This document shows positions 18,877 to 29,900 of a stretch of 64,000 nucleotides of DNA, in pieces. Source of the DNA: Symbiodinium microadriaticum (Eukaryota > Sar > Dinophyceae > Suessiales > Symbiodiniaceae). Positions within the stretch are counted from its first letter, which is position 1, and each line of letters starts with the position of its first letter. The stretch is taken from positions 87,538 to 151,537 of the forward strand of contig LSRX01000427.1 in NCBI GenBank assembly GCA_001939145.1. Direction: 5' to 3'. The notes beneath the pieces are model-generated. The model saw only the letters and a list, made by a program, of their open reading frames with translations, had not been told where the DNA came from and ran no database searches. The position numbers were made by a program, and so were the translations under genes.

Positions 18877-19257
18877 ATGGCCGCAGCCACAGCTGTACAC
18901 ACGGCAGCACCATGCACTGCCCAATCCCCAGTACTTGTAGCTCTGGGCCACGTCTCTGCAAGATCGACAGATGTGCAGGAAACGAAAGTTGTGCTCTGTG
19001 CTGTTTCCTGGCTGGCGTGGGCAGAAGCACACTCAAGGTTACCGCAAGTACGATGCTTTCCCCTCAGCCAATTCTTGCTGGCCTCGAATGTTGCTGTAGA
19101 CCTGCGTGGAGCCGCATAGGGTGCAAGCACGACAGACCCGCTTGCTCGCTGTCGGCCGAGACATATCAGCAAGATTGATCAGGAGCTGGAGTTGCAAAAG
19201 CAACTGAGGCGGCCTGTTTACGCCGGCAGTGGGAACGGGCCGCACACTGAAGCACAG
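18877..19257 (+). CDS. Frame read through one TAG to a gtatgc donor
   Basis: An ATG frame (18877-19119) ends in NVAVDLRGAA and a TAG. The same phase continues for 46 sense codons (ISKIDQELELQKQLRRPVYA) to a donor gtatgc at 19258. The segment after the stop is clearly coding-like. Either a short intron removes the TAG, or the copy carries a nonsense change. A 158-codon antisense frame (19172-18696) overlaps and may be a shadow. Confidence 0.4.
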
Positions 19258-19336
19258 GTATGCATAGCATAGGCGTCGAAGTCGTCAGTCAACTGCTCTT
19301 GAATTCACAACTGCGTCTGAGTTCCTTCGTTCCAGC

Positions 19337-19442
19337 TGCGGCCATGCCGCAGGCAGGACCTAGCGGCCTAGCGAGAGCAGAGAGCAAGGAGCGAAGATTC
19401 ATGGAAGCCCTGAGCATTTCAGTGCACCGCAATTCGTTGTGA
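19337..19442 (+). CDS. Terminal exon after a gttccag acceptor
   Basis: After ttcgttccag the frame reads AMPQAGPSGLARAESKERRF then MEALSISVHRNSL and stops at TGA. It lies 80 bases after the gtatgc donor at 19258. That intron would be GT-AG and short, and the exon would end the gene at 18877. Confidence 0.4.
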
Positions 19443-19859
19443 CTGTCTGCAGATATTTTGCAGGTGGTTTCAGCAGGGCTCGCACCTTAGTCTCGTCCGT
19501 GACCCGATGCATCCCGAATCCCTGCCTCCACGTGCTTGCCTGAACACGCCGGGAAGGTCAGAATCAGCACAACTTCATCATGGAACGTAGTTGGGACATG
19601 TTGGGACTGCAGATTGCTCCCAGCGCCGCTTAAAGGTCCTATGCGCCTCCAGTGGTTGCGCACCCGGGAGCTGCGTTGCTAAGCCGCAAGCAGCAGCATC
19701 GGGACTATTCTACGACTCTGTACGTCACATGCCAGTAGCATGACATCAGGATTCTTTGGCTTTAAAAGCTTGCGTCGGTGGAATCGGCATGTTTGCGTTA
19801 CTTTCTACTTCCGCGAAACAGTGGAAAAATGCGACTGCAAGTCGTCGAACAAACTCTGA
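19443..19859. other. No gene recognised
   Basis: No protein-like frame or splice-bounded segment was seen. A tgcag at about 19449-19465 could serve as an acceptor, but nothing convincing follows. Confidence 0.4.
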
Positions 19860-20440
19860 ATGAGGTTGTTCATGGGGTGGTGTGGACAGTTTCTTCATGT
19901 TTGCAAAGAATGGTGCGGACACTGTGAACCTCCAAACTGCATGTCGCCTACTGACTCCGAAATTCAACTGGAAGCTGGTGAACTGCAGTGCCGGCGACTC
20001 CGCGATGCTTCTCGGGCTGCGCAGCGATTGTCAAAACCTATCTGCAAAGAAAGATCAGAGTTTCTTCTGGCTTCGGAAAAGAACTTTCGAGCTTTCATGG
20101 CACATCTGTTCCTCAGCTGCATCGTCATGAAACACTTCAACCAGGCCACGTTCAGGAGAGCATGACGAAAATGGGTGATTCAAAGTTGAAAGCCCATAAT
20201 CGTTTGCGGAAAGTGCTCATGCTTGCGGTGGTGTTTCAAAAATGTGCGATTAACCACATTTGCATCCAGAAGGTGGCATGCAGCTTTTTCCGCAAAGACG
20301 ACGGCACCAAAGCACAAGATGACCAGGCTCACGATCTTGAGAGTGCACAACTACCGGACCAAGAATATGACAGAGACGGCACAATGCCCACCACGTGTGA
20401 CCAGTGGACTGCGCTTGCTGACAGAATCCTTGGACACTGA
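19860..20440 (+). CDS. Overlapping + frames, one likely real (19988-20440)
   Basis: Three + frames overlap. The most natural ends at 20440: MTKMGDSKLKAHNRLRKVLM, then a Cys/Ile/Val-rich helix (LAVVFQKCAINHICIQKVAC) and an acidic tail (DDQAHDLESAQLPDQEYDRD) to TGA. The 5' half could be spliced from the frame at 19882 (NGADTVNLQTACRLLTPKFN). No family is recognised. The antisense strand is also open. Confidence 0.4.
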
Positions 20441-20576
20441 GCAAACAGCCTTCCACGACCGTTCGTCCTGTTGCTGGCTTCGCAACCGGTCGCAGCAGTT
20501 TTCCTTCTGAGATTGACGTTGGGTGTGGAGATGCTTCTTGTGCCCTTGGACAAACATGTAGAGAGAAGAACCGTCT

Positions 20577-20813
20577 ATGCGGGTTCCGCGGGAGGAATTC
20601 TGCGCTGGCCATGCGCAGGGTGTGGGATCTGGGTTCTGGGTCGACGCCTCGTGCCATGTGCTTTTTCGCGCATCCGAGAGCTTTGTTGCCTCGTTGTTCA
20701 TGTTTGTTGCTGTGGTCGTCGCTGTGCTCGTGCTGCTTCTGTACTGCTTGTGCTGCAGCCTTCTGGTGGTGCTGCTGCTACTGCAGGAGCGGTGGCTGGG
20801 GCGGCCTCTCTAG
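20577..20813 (+). CDS. Membrane-helix frame, Leu/Val-rich
   Basis: Frame with ASCHVLFRASESFVASLFMF followed by an extended hydrophobic run of Val/Leu residues to ERWLGRPL. The long aliphatic run could be a membrane anchor. But the DNA here is a T/G-rich ctgctgctg-like stretch, and an alternative frame (20471-20866) is Ala/Val-rich, so composition alone may explain it. Confidence 0.25.
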   Translation: MRVPREEFCAGHAQGVGSGFWVDASCHVLFRASESFVASLFMFVAVVVAVLVLLLYCLCCSLLVVLLLLQERWLGRPL

Positions 20814-21048
20814 TTGCTGGCATAGTTGCTTTTTCTTTTCAGTGGCCTTTGCCGTTGCTGCTGTAGTTTCGACTTCCGCTTCAGAATTCTTGATGACATG
20901 TGGGCCCCCAGGTATAGTTTTCTGGAGAATATCTTCAGTTTGTTGCTACGAGAGCGTGTCTTTGATTCAGCTGGAGTTTGGGTTTGCAGAATCCTTGGAG
21001 GACGGGAAGGAAGAGCCGACCCTTTGAAGTTTCAATCTTTTTGGGGAG

Positions 21049-21057
21049 NNNNNNNNN
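21049..21057. other. Assembly gap (9 N)
   Basis: Nine N, probably a small unresolved homopolymer or joint. Confidence 0.99.
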
Positions 21058-21217
21058 TGAAGTACCGAATGTTACACATTCCGGGCATTCTTGATTGCAC
21101 GTATCACTTGCATGTTTCCGTGTCTGTGTGCTCAAGGTTCTAGCATAGCAGAGTATCTGGACTCAGCCGGATAGCTGTAAAAAGAGACACTTGCGTGCTT
21201 GTGTGCCTGTACGCTTT

Positions 21218-21260
21218 GGGGGAGGGGAGAGGGGAGGGGAGGGGAGAGGGGAGGGGAGGG
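21218..21260 (+). repeat. (GGGGA)n array, G-quadruplex-prone
   Basis: At least eight G-runs of four or more separated by A or AGA on the + strand. Confidence 0.9.
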
Positions 21261-21447
21261 TGCTGCTGCCCTCACCCCACCTGTGCCTTGGTGGATTCGC
21301 GGAAACATGCGGAAACGCGTGGCAGGCTGCGCATTTCAAGTCCAAAGACGGTACATGACAGTGTCTGCACCATGTGACCAAGTGAGCATTTGACAGTTGC
21401 TTTTGGGCATGCTGCCCATCGCACCGCCGCAACTCCGCTGTTGCTGA

Positions 21448-21642
21448 CTAGCTCAGCAGCCTTCTCACGTTTTCGTGCTTTGCTGCCAGTGCGCAGTGGC
21501 GGGGCTGACGATCGTCCAGCTGGTGATGCAAATCATTTATCTTAGGCCATCTTAGGTCCTTCTTAGGCATTTGCTGCTGAGCATACCCCACGCCTGCTAC
21601 AGCACTCTTTGCTGCGACCTCTTTCTCTACGGTGCCCCCCAT
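21448..21642 (-). CDS. 64-codon - strand frame, unknown
   Basis: Reads MGGTVEKEVAAKSAVAGVGY then QQQMPKKDLRWPKINDLHHQ, a charged and well-balanced peptide starting at an ATG. It ends three bases before the ATG of the + frame at 21645, so the two would be divergent. No family is recognised. Confidence 0.3.
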   Translation of the reverse strand: MGGTVEKEVAAKSAVAGVGYAQQQMPKKDLRWPKINDLHHQLDDRQPRHCALAAKHENVRRLLS

Positions 21643-21644
21643 GA

Positions 21645-21887
21645 TTGCTTAACATGTCACCATGTCGCCTTTGCACGGCAGGTTATCAGAGTTGTTGCAT
21701 GTCTGTCAGGTCTGTGAACCTCACAGACGGCATACCGGACCCAGAATCCATTGAGCAGCGTGGTCACCCGGAGGGAAGCAGTTGCAGCTGCCTTTGCTTT
21801 GGGATGAACCCATCGTCTGATGAAGCCGTTCTGGCCCAACGCCACCTGAGTAGGCTTGGGGCGATGCTAGACTCACTAGACTACTAG
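21645..21887 (+). CDS. 80-codon frame, unknown
   Basis: ATG frame with SVNLTDGIPDPESIEQRGHP then NPSSDEAVLAQRHLSRLGAM. Acidic, coding-like. Stops at TAG 21885-21887. Confidence 0.35.
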   Translation: MLNMSPCRLCTAGYQSCCMSVRSVNLTDGIPDPESIEQRGHPEGSSCSCLCFGMNPSSDEAVLAQRHLSRLGAMLDSLDY

Positions 21888-21984
21888 ACTTCTCGTGTTC
21901 GGTTTCAATTTTCGATCCTCGTCGGCATTGCATGCGTTGCATCCGTGTAAGCACCCGCAGGTACGATGCTTTGACTGCCTGTGT

Positions 21985-23780
21985 GATTGGATGATATTGC
22001 CCAGTGCCAGTGCACTTCAGCTGTACAGCCCGTACAACACACTCTCCGTTCCCGCACGATTCGAGGCAGAAGCGTGCTTACGAGCGCGGGCTGGATGCGG
22101 AGCTGGAGCAGTCCCGATCCCAGCGAAGCCGAATGCAAGTGACTACGGACTCGTCTGCTTGAAGGGCCTTTGTGGATTCTCATCGTATGAGGTTAGGTTA
22201 CCCAAACCTGAGCAGTTGGAGCTTGATGAGCTTGGCAGCTCAGCAGACCAAAGCATGGCCTAAGAGCCTCGATCTCGAGGTTGAGACACGAAGCATCGTG
22301 AATGAAACTGTCATACGTCATTTTTGGCCATCTCAGACTTTCATCTCCCATCTTCTCAAAAGGAGCCGAAGTGTTAAGATGGCCAGTCCTATCACCGAGG
22401 ACACGGAAACTGGCAGAAGAGCAGCTGAAGCAGTCCTACCTGCCAAGTTGACACGAAGAAGTAGAAGCTATAACGCTCCAAAAAGCACCGGGCCAGGCAG
22501 AAGGCAGCCATTAAGGCTGCAGCAGAGCAGCAGTTGGCCATGTACAAGGCACAGCTTCTGATGGCCTAGGGCCTAGGGCCTAGTTGCCACATGCACTTGG
22601 CTTGTCAGATGCGATCTCCAAGATTGGCTCTTTCTCTACCCCTACTCACCGCGACCTGTAGCACAGGAGCCTCATAGGGCAGAGGCACTGCGTGGCACTG
22701 CGTGGCATCGCAGGCCCAGGTCGACCAGTCGATTCGGCAACAAGAGCTCAGCCCAGTTCTCGGCTAAAGCTTCTCTCGGACAGACAGACAGGCATGCATT
22801 CCGAAGAACAGAGGCCTAGACCACCAGTGGCAGCAGCAGCAGATGGAACTGCAGCAGGTCGCCAGGGATGTACCGAAGATGGGTAGGCCGAAGGAAGCAC
22901 AGTGGCAATTCAAAGAGTGTTCTAAGACCTTGGGGTGTTCTGCTCGGTACTCGTTCCACAGGCATTTCTGAAGCAGAAGGCGGCACTGGAACAGCAGGCA
23001 TGCACCTTAGAAATTTTACGGGAGTTCGAGACCATGCACACTAGGTGCTGCTGCAGATTGTCGTTGATCAGATTAGCTTTTGGGTGGCAAGTGCTTGCAG
23101 CTTGTTCAAAGATGTTCAGGCCAGCTCCTTAGCCATGGAGTACCAGCAGCGCAAGATGCACGAAGAGCTTCTCAAAAAGCAGGCATTTGGTCGGAGGGGG
23201 CTCGGGGCTCTCTGTTTTCGGTGTCTAGAACCGAAGCCAGGACATTGCCAGCAAGCAGACATCCAGTATGGCAGAATACGACAGTATTCTAGATTTACCG
23301 GGTGATTCTCGCCGCCGTGGATAGGCGGAGATGCAGCGCGAAATGCAGGAGATGCAGCGGCGGATGCATATGGACTGACGGGAAAGGGACTTCGGTGTCT
23401 GGATTTGCGCGAGTGGTGGGTCTTTGCTTTCTGCTGTTGGCGGACGGACTAGGAAAGAGAGCGCATAAGAAACGTAAACACTTCTTGTGCTTGGAATTCT
23501 CGCAGCGCATCGATTGGCTGTTCAATGCCAACACGTTGTGGCATTGAGCCAGAAGCCTCAAGTTCTGGAGCGAGCACTCGACGAGATCTGATGCAAAGCG
23601 TGATCCAATCTATTCAGAGGAGGTTACGTTCAGTAAAGGCAATCTGAAGCCGCTCCTAGGCGGAGACCTGGCCGTAGCGTGGGTCTTTCTGGAACGTTAG
23701 TGCTTGTATTCTTCCACTGCAGCTGAATTCAGTCGTTGATGAGGATGCTAGAGCAGCTTCGGGAATGTCTGCAGCAAGAA
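21985..23780 (+). CDS. Shredded Gln-rich coiled-coil gene
   Basis: At least seven + strand islands in changing frames carry the same kind of peptide: KRAYERGLDAELEQSRSQRS (~22070-22130), LAEEQLKQSYLPS (~22410), QKAAIKAAAEQQLAMYKAQL (~22500-22565), WQQQQMELQQVARDVPKMGR (~22830), FLKQKAALEQQACTLEILRE (22964-, after ttccacag), LAMEYQQRKMHEELLKKQAF (~23130) and EMQREMQEMQRRMHMD (~23330). All are Gln/Met/Glu/Lys-rich helices as in long coiled coils. Only the 22964 island has a clear acceptor. It is probably one gene with many tiny exons, or a decayed copy. A related helix (MRMLEQLRECLQQEES) lies at ~23740. Confidence 0.45.
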
Positions 23781-24468
23781 GAGTCGTAGAGTCATAAACT
23801 TGGGACCCAAACAAGGTGCTCGTGCCGGTGGTTTGGAGAGGTCTGGCCCCGCCTTGACCCCTCCCCTTCCGCTTGTGCTGGACTAGTGGATGCTATGCTT
23901 GCTGTTCTGCCCCCACGAAATTAGGGAACGTCACGAGTCACAAGGCTCAGGCCGCTTGACCTCCCCGTTTTCCTGTTTGGACGGCCTTGTTCGTCGGACG
24001 GAGAACTGGATCAATGTCTGCTTTCGCTACGAGCTCGAAAGTTCGGGATCCGTCAACTGCTCTGCACTGCTGCCGGCGGCCGACAGTAGGTGGTGGGTTG
24101 ACTCCAAGGACCACTGCTGGTGACGCAGCAGTGGTTTGCAGTCTGGCACGATTTGGATCGCTACTCGCCGGTGCTGGGTTGTTGGAGCTTGTGTGCGGGA
24201 TTGTGCTGGCTTGGCAGCACGTCTGACAACGGAAAGGGTGATCAGTCCAGCCTGGTAAGCAAAAGTCTGGTCCAGCCTGGTTCGAAAAGAGTCTGCTCAA
24301 CTTATGTTTGTTTCTTGTTCAAGTTGTAGAGTGTCGATGTGTGGTAACTGGTGGGTTCTGGACTGACCTCTCGTTTCATCCAGCCGTGGTCTTTCATACC
24401 GAGGACATCCCAAGTGTTTCCGAATCTTTAACTCCAAAGTCACAGAATAGAAGAAAGAGGAGCTGGTC

Positions 24469-24681
24469 ATGGGCTGGTTGCATACTATGTCTCTTCTTTT
24501 TGAACCACGAAAGGAAAGTGCGGCTCTTGAGAGTTGCGAGTCTGCAGGAGTTGCAGGATCACCAGCAGCAGCGGCCCATCCTGTGTTTCGAGAGCTGACT
24601 TCGGCTGAGATGAGAGATTGCAGGAAGCTGTCGGCCTTACAGCTCAATTTCCCGGTGCTGCCGTACTGTTGCTACGGATAG
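24469..24681 (+). CDS. Small 70-codon open frame
   Basis: ATG frame reading FEPRKESAALESCESAGVAG then HPVFRELTSAEMRDCRKLSA to YCCYG and TAG. Balanced composition and a self-contained length make it one of the better small-gene candidates, but no family is recognised. An overlapping + frame (24308-24598) ends in ASLQELQDHQQQRPIL. Confidence 0.4.
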   Translation: MGWLHTMSLLFEPRKESAALESCESAGVAGSPAAAAHPVFRELTSAEMRDCRKLSALQLNFPVLPYCCYG

Positions 24682-25247
24682 CAAGCCCAGCATTGAAATG
24701 CCTGGATGTTCCCCGATGTCAAGCACAAGATGTCGTTTGGTCCTGTGCCAGGCAAACCAGCCTCCAGCAGCAGCACGCTGTGCACAACCTCAGCCATAAC
24801 GGGAAGGATGCCGTGGCTTTCTGCAGTACAGTATCGCTTCTGTTTCATTCCATCCGAGTAAGCTTCAGAGAAATGATCGAATATCTATAGACCGATAGAT
24901 GGCCGGTGGCCAAAGTTCCGCTTTCAGGCCAATGATCCAGATAGTAGATTTCAATCCGAGACCGGAGAAATCTCCACCCATACCCAAATCATAAGTCTAT
25001 GACGGTAAGTCATAAAGACACGAACGGTCTTAATTTACGGTTTGAAAGGCGACAATTTCAAACTATGTCGACCTAGAAACCTTTTGAGAGTGACTCAGAT
25101 ACAGTCTTATGTCGGAGCGCAAAACAGTACTCGTGGCGACATCGGTGATGCGGTATCGACAACCGTGGCAGCCAACTGTAGCTTTCCGGCCGACGCTTCA
25201 CCATCTCCAAGTTTAGCTGATCGTTAACTTCGTCGGCAAATTGGACA

Positions 25248-25467
25248 TCAGGGTTTGCTGCGAGATCGGCAAAACACTGCATGTCTGAAACTGGCCTCGG
25301 ACCGGGTGCATTCGAAATGGGCCTCCGAGGTGCAGCGGCAACAGCACCAGGAGGAGCTGGCTGCGCAGCAGGTGGCACTTCGAGTTTCGCACACGAAGCC
25401 ATTCACGTTGGGATGCGGCCCCGACAGGCGAGGTACATGCAGACGCAAGCCCAGTCTCGGACTCTGA
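25248..25467 (+). CDS. Exon after a catcag acceptor, Gln-rich helix
   Basis: After ttggacatcag the frame reads LLRDRQNTACLKLASDRVHS then SEVQRQQHQEELAAQQVALR, a coiled-coil-like helix similar in style to the 22-23.8 kb islands. Downstream, a second + frame becomes the better one (PRQARYMQTQAQSRTLSAGE, ~25420-25480), implying a frame change or small intron. Confidence 0.45.
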
Positions 25468-25730
25468 GCGCTGGAGAGCACAGTTACACAGCCGATCATC
25501 CATCCGATCGAGGCTGCACACAAGCAGCGCACCCGCTGCCGGCGTCCCAGACCTTGCCGTTAAAGATGTCTTTACTCCGAACCCGAACAAGTGCTCTGAA
25601 TTTGGGCCGAGAGCCGGGTTATCTCTGTGCCTGTTTGCATAGGGTGCATCATATCTCTGAAACGCAGCCGCTGTCAGTGTGGCTCTGCAAGAGAACTTAA
25701 CTCCACTTCAGCCACAGTGCAGGAGATTGG

Positions 25731-26198
25731 CTAGTTGGGTCTGCATGGTCCGATGTCACCATGTCCGTGCTGCCGGCTGCGCCGCCCTTGCAGCCTTCCA
25801 CGTTCCCTGCCGCGAGAAGACCGGGAGTCAACGGCAGCTAGAACTAACACGACTTGGTCGATCATCAGCGAGTCTCGACCAGAGCTAAGGGCAGTGAAGT
25901 CAATGTCAGTGGTAGTAGACTTACAAACCTGTACCTTGCACCTGCATAGCATGCATGTCCCCGATTCTGCCAATTCAGCAAGCTGAAGGTGCGGCGGCAC
26001 GTCGTGTCGTGCGATGGATGGCATCCAGGGCAGCCTGCCTCGCAGTATCAGTGAACTAATGAGGACAAGCCCACCCGGCCGGAAATACATTTTGTGCTTG
26101 TATGGACTGTATAGAATGTCTTTGCAGTTTGTGCAATGACCTGCAGCTGCTGCTCCAATGTGTGTGACAGTTTCGTCACTCTTTCTCATGCAGTCCAT
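25731..26198 (-). CDS. 155-codon - strand frame, unproven
   Basis: ATG frame with MDCMRKSDETVTHIGAAAAG and HCTNCKDILYSPYKHKMYF (a C-x2-C pair), later CMLCRCKVQVC. Its C-terminal third is Arg/Gly-rich. The + strand has a shorter competing frame (25735-25986, SIISESRPELRAVKSMSVVV). Strand uncertain. Confidence 0.3.
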   Translation of the reverse strand: MDCMRKSDETVTHIGAAAAGHCTNCKDILYSPYKHKMYFRPGGLVLISSLILRGRLPWMPSIARHDVPPHLQLAELAESGTCMLCRCKVQVCKSTTTDIDFTALSSGRDSLMIDQVVLVLAAVDSRSSRGRERGRLQGRRSRQHGHGDIGPCRPN

Positions 26199-26798
26199 GC
26201 AGTCTCATCTGTGGGCTGAATACCTACTTGGTAGTGTGGTTTTGTCTTTCTTCTTTAATGTTTGCTTTAAATGAGGTATAACTGGTCCAGCGACGCCCGA
26301 CCTCTTGTCGCGCCGTGACTCTTCTCAAATTGAAGCCTTTTTACAGGCTGTGCTTCAATAACTGCGACATCTGGTGGTTTGTTTGGTTTTTTTTATGCCA
26401 TGATGCGTTCGAATGCTTGGGCGGGAGAAAGAGACAGATGAATCAGCACCACGGACTGCACTGCGGCCTACTCGGGACTCTCGGTGGGTTTGTTGCCCCA
26501 CATGTCCAACTTTCTGAACCCCACCACCCACCACAGCCCAGAAGCTGTCCAAAAGAGTGTTTCGAATCATGAAGACAGGCGTTGGCCGGGCACTGCAGGG
26601 AACAAGTCAGAGCCGGTCTACTGTCGCAAGGACCCAGAGCTGCCCCTTTCATCGTCCCGTTGTACCGTTGGCATGCATACAGGACGTGCAGCAACATGAT
26701 GGCCGAAACGGCTCAGTGTCTGGACATATTTTTGGATTTTTTGGCTTTCTCCAACACCCTTTCCAAACAAGCTTGGGCTCAGTAGGCTGCACCGACAG

Positions 26799-26902
26799 GT
26801 GTGGGTGACATACCGTGACGGAGTGTACGATGTCACTCAGTATCTGGAACAGCATCCTGGTGGGAAGTTGATCCTGCAGGCGGCCGGTGGACCGGTCGAC
26901 GA
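26799..26902 (+). CDS. Sulfite oxidase exon 1: cytochrome b5 N-half
   Basis: Begins after cgacag and reads VWVTYRDGVYDVTQYLEQHP then GGKLILQAAGGPVDE. This is the cytochrome b5 core with the first axial His in HPGG (codon 26853-26855). It ends in phase 2 before gtggcc. An earlier AG at 26784-26785 is an alternative start. The loop after HPGG is one or two residues shorter than usual. Confidence 0.88.
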
Positions 26903-29900
26903 GTGGCCGCTTGGACTGACGGTCGCATAGGTGCAAGAAGAGCCCGCCCTGGAATTGAATTTCAGAGGATTCTCGTTCGTCCCGAGGTTTCGACTGGGTG
27001 CAAAGTCCGTGTGAGCTCCGGGGGCGGGGGGAGGGGGGAAGTTGTAGTGCGTCGCAGGTGGAAGTACTGGGCCCAGCACCACCTTTCCCCTGATGTGGCT
27101 GCAGCATTGGAAGCTTTGCGCGTGGGGCGGCTCCTCGACTACGAAGAAGAGGAGGACGGGAGGAGCTCGTGCAAGACCAAGCGGCAGTGCAAGACTTCGA
27201 GGACCAGGAGCGCTATGGCCGGGGAGTTTGGGAGCCGGAGCAGACGGCACCAGGCCGTGAGGAGTCTCGCCGCACGGGGGCCATTCTCAGCGCCTGGAAC
27301 TCAAGCAGCTAAGCGCCTGCAATGACTTGCAGCGATAGGAACGGAAAGGTGGGCTACAAGCGGCAGGCTTGCACACGCAATTCTCGCACCTTTGACTGTC
27401 GGAGTGCATGCAGCATGTCAAGTCGAAAAGCATTCCATGGATTTTCACGGGTTCTATAATTCTATAGTCGCTTCATGTACGTTATTTCGAAGTTGGTATC
27501 CGCGCTCATGATGCAAAGCGAAGCTTACAGCTTTGTGTCACTATGGGCGCTCAATGCTCACAGAGCCTCCCTTTTGCGTTACAGGCTTTGGTGGCTCCCA
27601 AAACATGTTTCAGCTCGCAGACGAGTCCGAAATCCGGAAAGGAAGTTCTTCGGTGGCCTTGCTAGTTGCATAAGAAACCCTGGCATCCGGCCCCCTCTTG
27701 CAGCCTGTCCAAGCATCGTGATGTTTTCAGATCCATGATGGGGGCCTCGAGAGAGCACAGCACGGTAGGGCAAAAAGGGCCAATATAGGGTGCTCCATGC
27801 CACATAGCTCAGGCGAGCTGCCGTTTCAGACGGAAACGTGTATTTCGGAGCTGGCAGCAGAGTTTTTGACACCGTCACTCGTCATGTCTCTTGCCGTCCA
27901 TGCAGCGTGCAGCAGCTGTTCCAAGTGTCATTGCTCACACATCGGCCTACAGGAAAGGCAAGCTCTACGTGCGAAATCATGCGCCCGTTCCGGCCATTGA
28001 GACGTCTGCAGATCATATGATCACCTTCGTGTCGGAGCAGGAGGCAACTTTTTGCACAATGCTTCGTGCCTGCTGTAGATGGGCGCTGCGTGTCAAGATT
28101 GTGACAATACTGTACCAAGCTATGGAAAGCAGCCGTGCTTCTACAGATCGTGGTTGGCACTCATTGCAGGAGGAGCTGGATCTAACGCTGGGCCAGCTCC
28201 AAGGGCGTTTTCCGCGCCACCGGATCACCTCTGTCCTCCAATGCACTGGAAACAGGCAGATGGCGACAGGGAGGCTTTTAATTCTTGAACCACGCATACG
28301 TCTGGTGCAGTATATCCAATACCGCTACGGTGTGAGACTTCTGGATCGGTGGGCTTGAATATGCCTGCATCGAACGTACGATAGGCAAAGCTGCAAGGCT
28401 GTCGTTTGATGAAAATGTCAGGAAGCGTGGATTTGAATCGACCATTGAGCATGAAATCCGAAGCTGGGGGCTGGAGAGCATCGCAGAAGTTTTTCACCAT
28501 AGCCTTATTTCGCCGGCGCCAGCACCAGCGCCAGCCCCGCGCCAGCCAGACAGCTCCCACGACAGCTCTCGTGCCAGCCCAGCGCCAGCGCCAGCCCAGC
28601 GCCAGCGCCAGCCCAGCACCAGCGCCAGCCCTTCAACCCGCTCATTTGGCGATGCACGTTCATTTGGCGATCCAGGTTGATCACATATTATCTTGAACCT
28701 CAGTTGGCGATCCTGTTTCACCACTTATCTTAAGCATGCCCTCTCACTAGGCGATCCTGAGCCCGCCACCTCATTAGTCGATCCTGGTTGATCACGTTTT
28801 TAAACACCCCCCTCAATCCAGGTTCTTCACAAATCTTAAACGATTCTGATTCAACACATAGCTTAAACCCACCTCTCACCTCTCATTACGCCATCTTGGT
28901 TGATCACATATCTTAAGCCCGTCCTTTGGCGATCGTGGACATATCCGAAACCTGCCCCCTTCATTCGGCGATCCAGGTTGGTCACATATTTTAAACTCGC
29001 CTCTCCTTTGGCGATTAGTTTTGACTACACATCTTAAACTCCCCCATCATGGCGATGCCGGCTGATCACATTTTTGAAACCCGCCCCCTCACTTGGCCAA
29101 GCAGGTTGACCACATGTCTTTAAGCTCACCCCCCCTTGTTGGCCAATCCGGTTGATCACATATATTACACTCGCCCCCTCATTCGGCGATGCAGGCTGAT
29201 CGCATATTAACAATTCACCCCCTTGTTAGGCGATCCCGGTTGATCGCTTTTCTTAAATGCGCCCTTCATTTGGCAATCCCGGTTGACGCATTTCTTAAAC
29301 CCGCCCACTCATTTGGCGATCCCGTTTCCCCACTTATCTTAAGCACACCCCCTCATGCGATCCCCGTCGATCACATTTCTTAAACCCACCCCTTCATTTG
29401 GCGATCCCGGTTCATCGTGCATCTTAACCCATCTTAAACGCGTCACCTCATTAGCCATTAGCCGATCCCGGTTGGTCACATTTCCTAAACCCGCGCCCTC
29501 AATCCAGACATGTTTTTCATTGCTGTCACAATTGATCACATTTCTTAAACCCGCCCCCTCATTTATAGGCGATCCTGATTGACCATGTATCTCCGCAACC
29601 CGCTCCCTCATTTTGCGTTGAGTTCAACCCAGCGCCAGTACCATCCCCTATGCAGCGCCAGTGCCAACGCCCGGCAGACCTTCCCAAAAAAAAGGCAGCG
29701 CAAGCACAGCGCCAGCGCCAGCACCGGCGCCTCAGTGCTAGCTCCAGCGGCGCCAGCGCCAACGCCAGCGCGCGGAACTCGTCTATCCCCGAAGATTGGC
29801 ACATTCTGAGCTGTCTGCCTGCACTGTTGCTGCAATCTGAGTATTGTGAGCTGCATGTCTGTTTGTTTACTGTAAATCTTAACCTGAGCCTTGAGTCCTT

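Noticed and set aside
20250-20701. Two long - frames (135 and 116 codons)
   Set aside because: They overlap a more convincing + frame ending at 20440 and lack splice or motif support.
26582-26798. Upstream extension of the sulfite oxidase b5 exon
   Set aside because: The in-phase sequence is Phe/Pro/Trp-rich and unlike family N-termini; the cgacag acceptor at 26798 fits better.
28641-29618. CRISPR-like regular repeat array
   Set aside because: The units are contiguous and drift continuously, without constant repeats and unique spacers, and the genome is eukaryotic.
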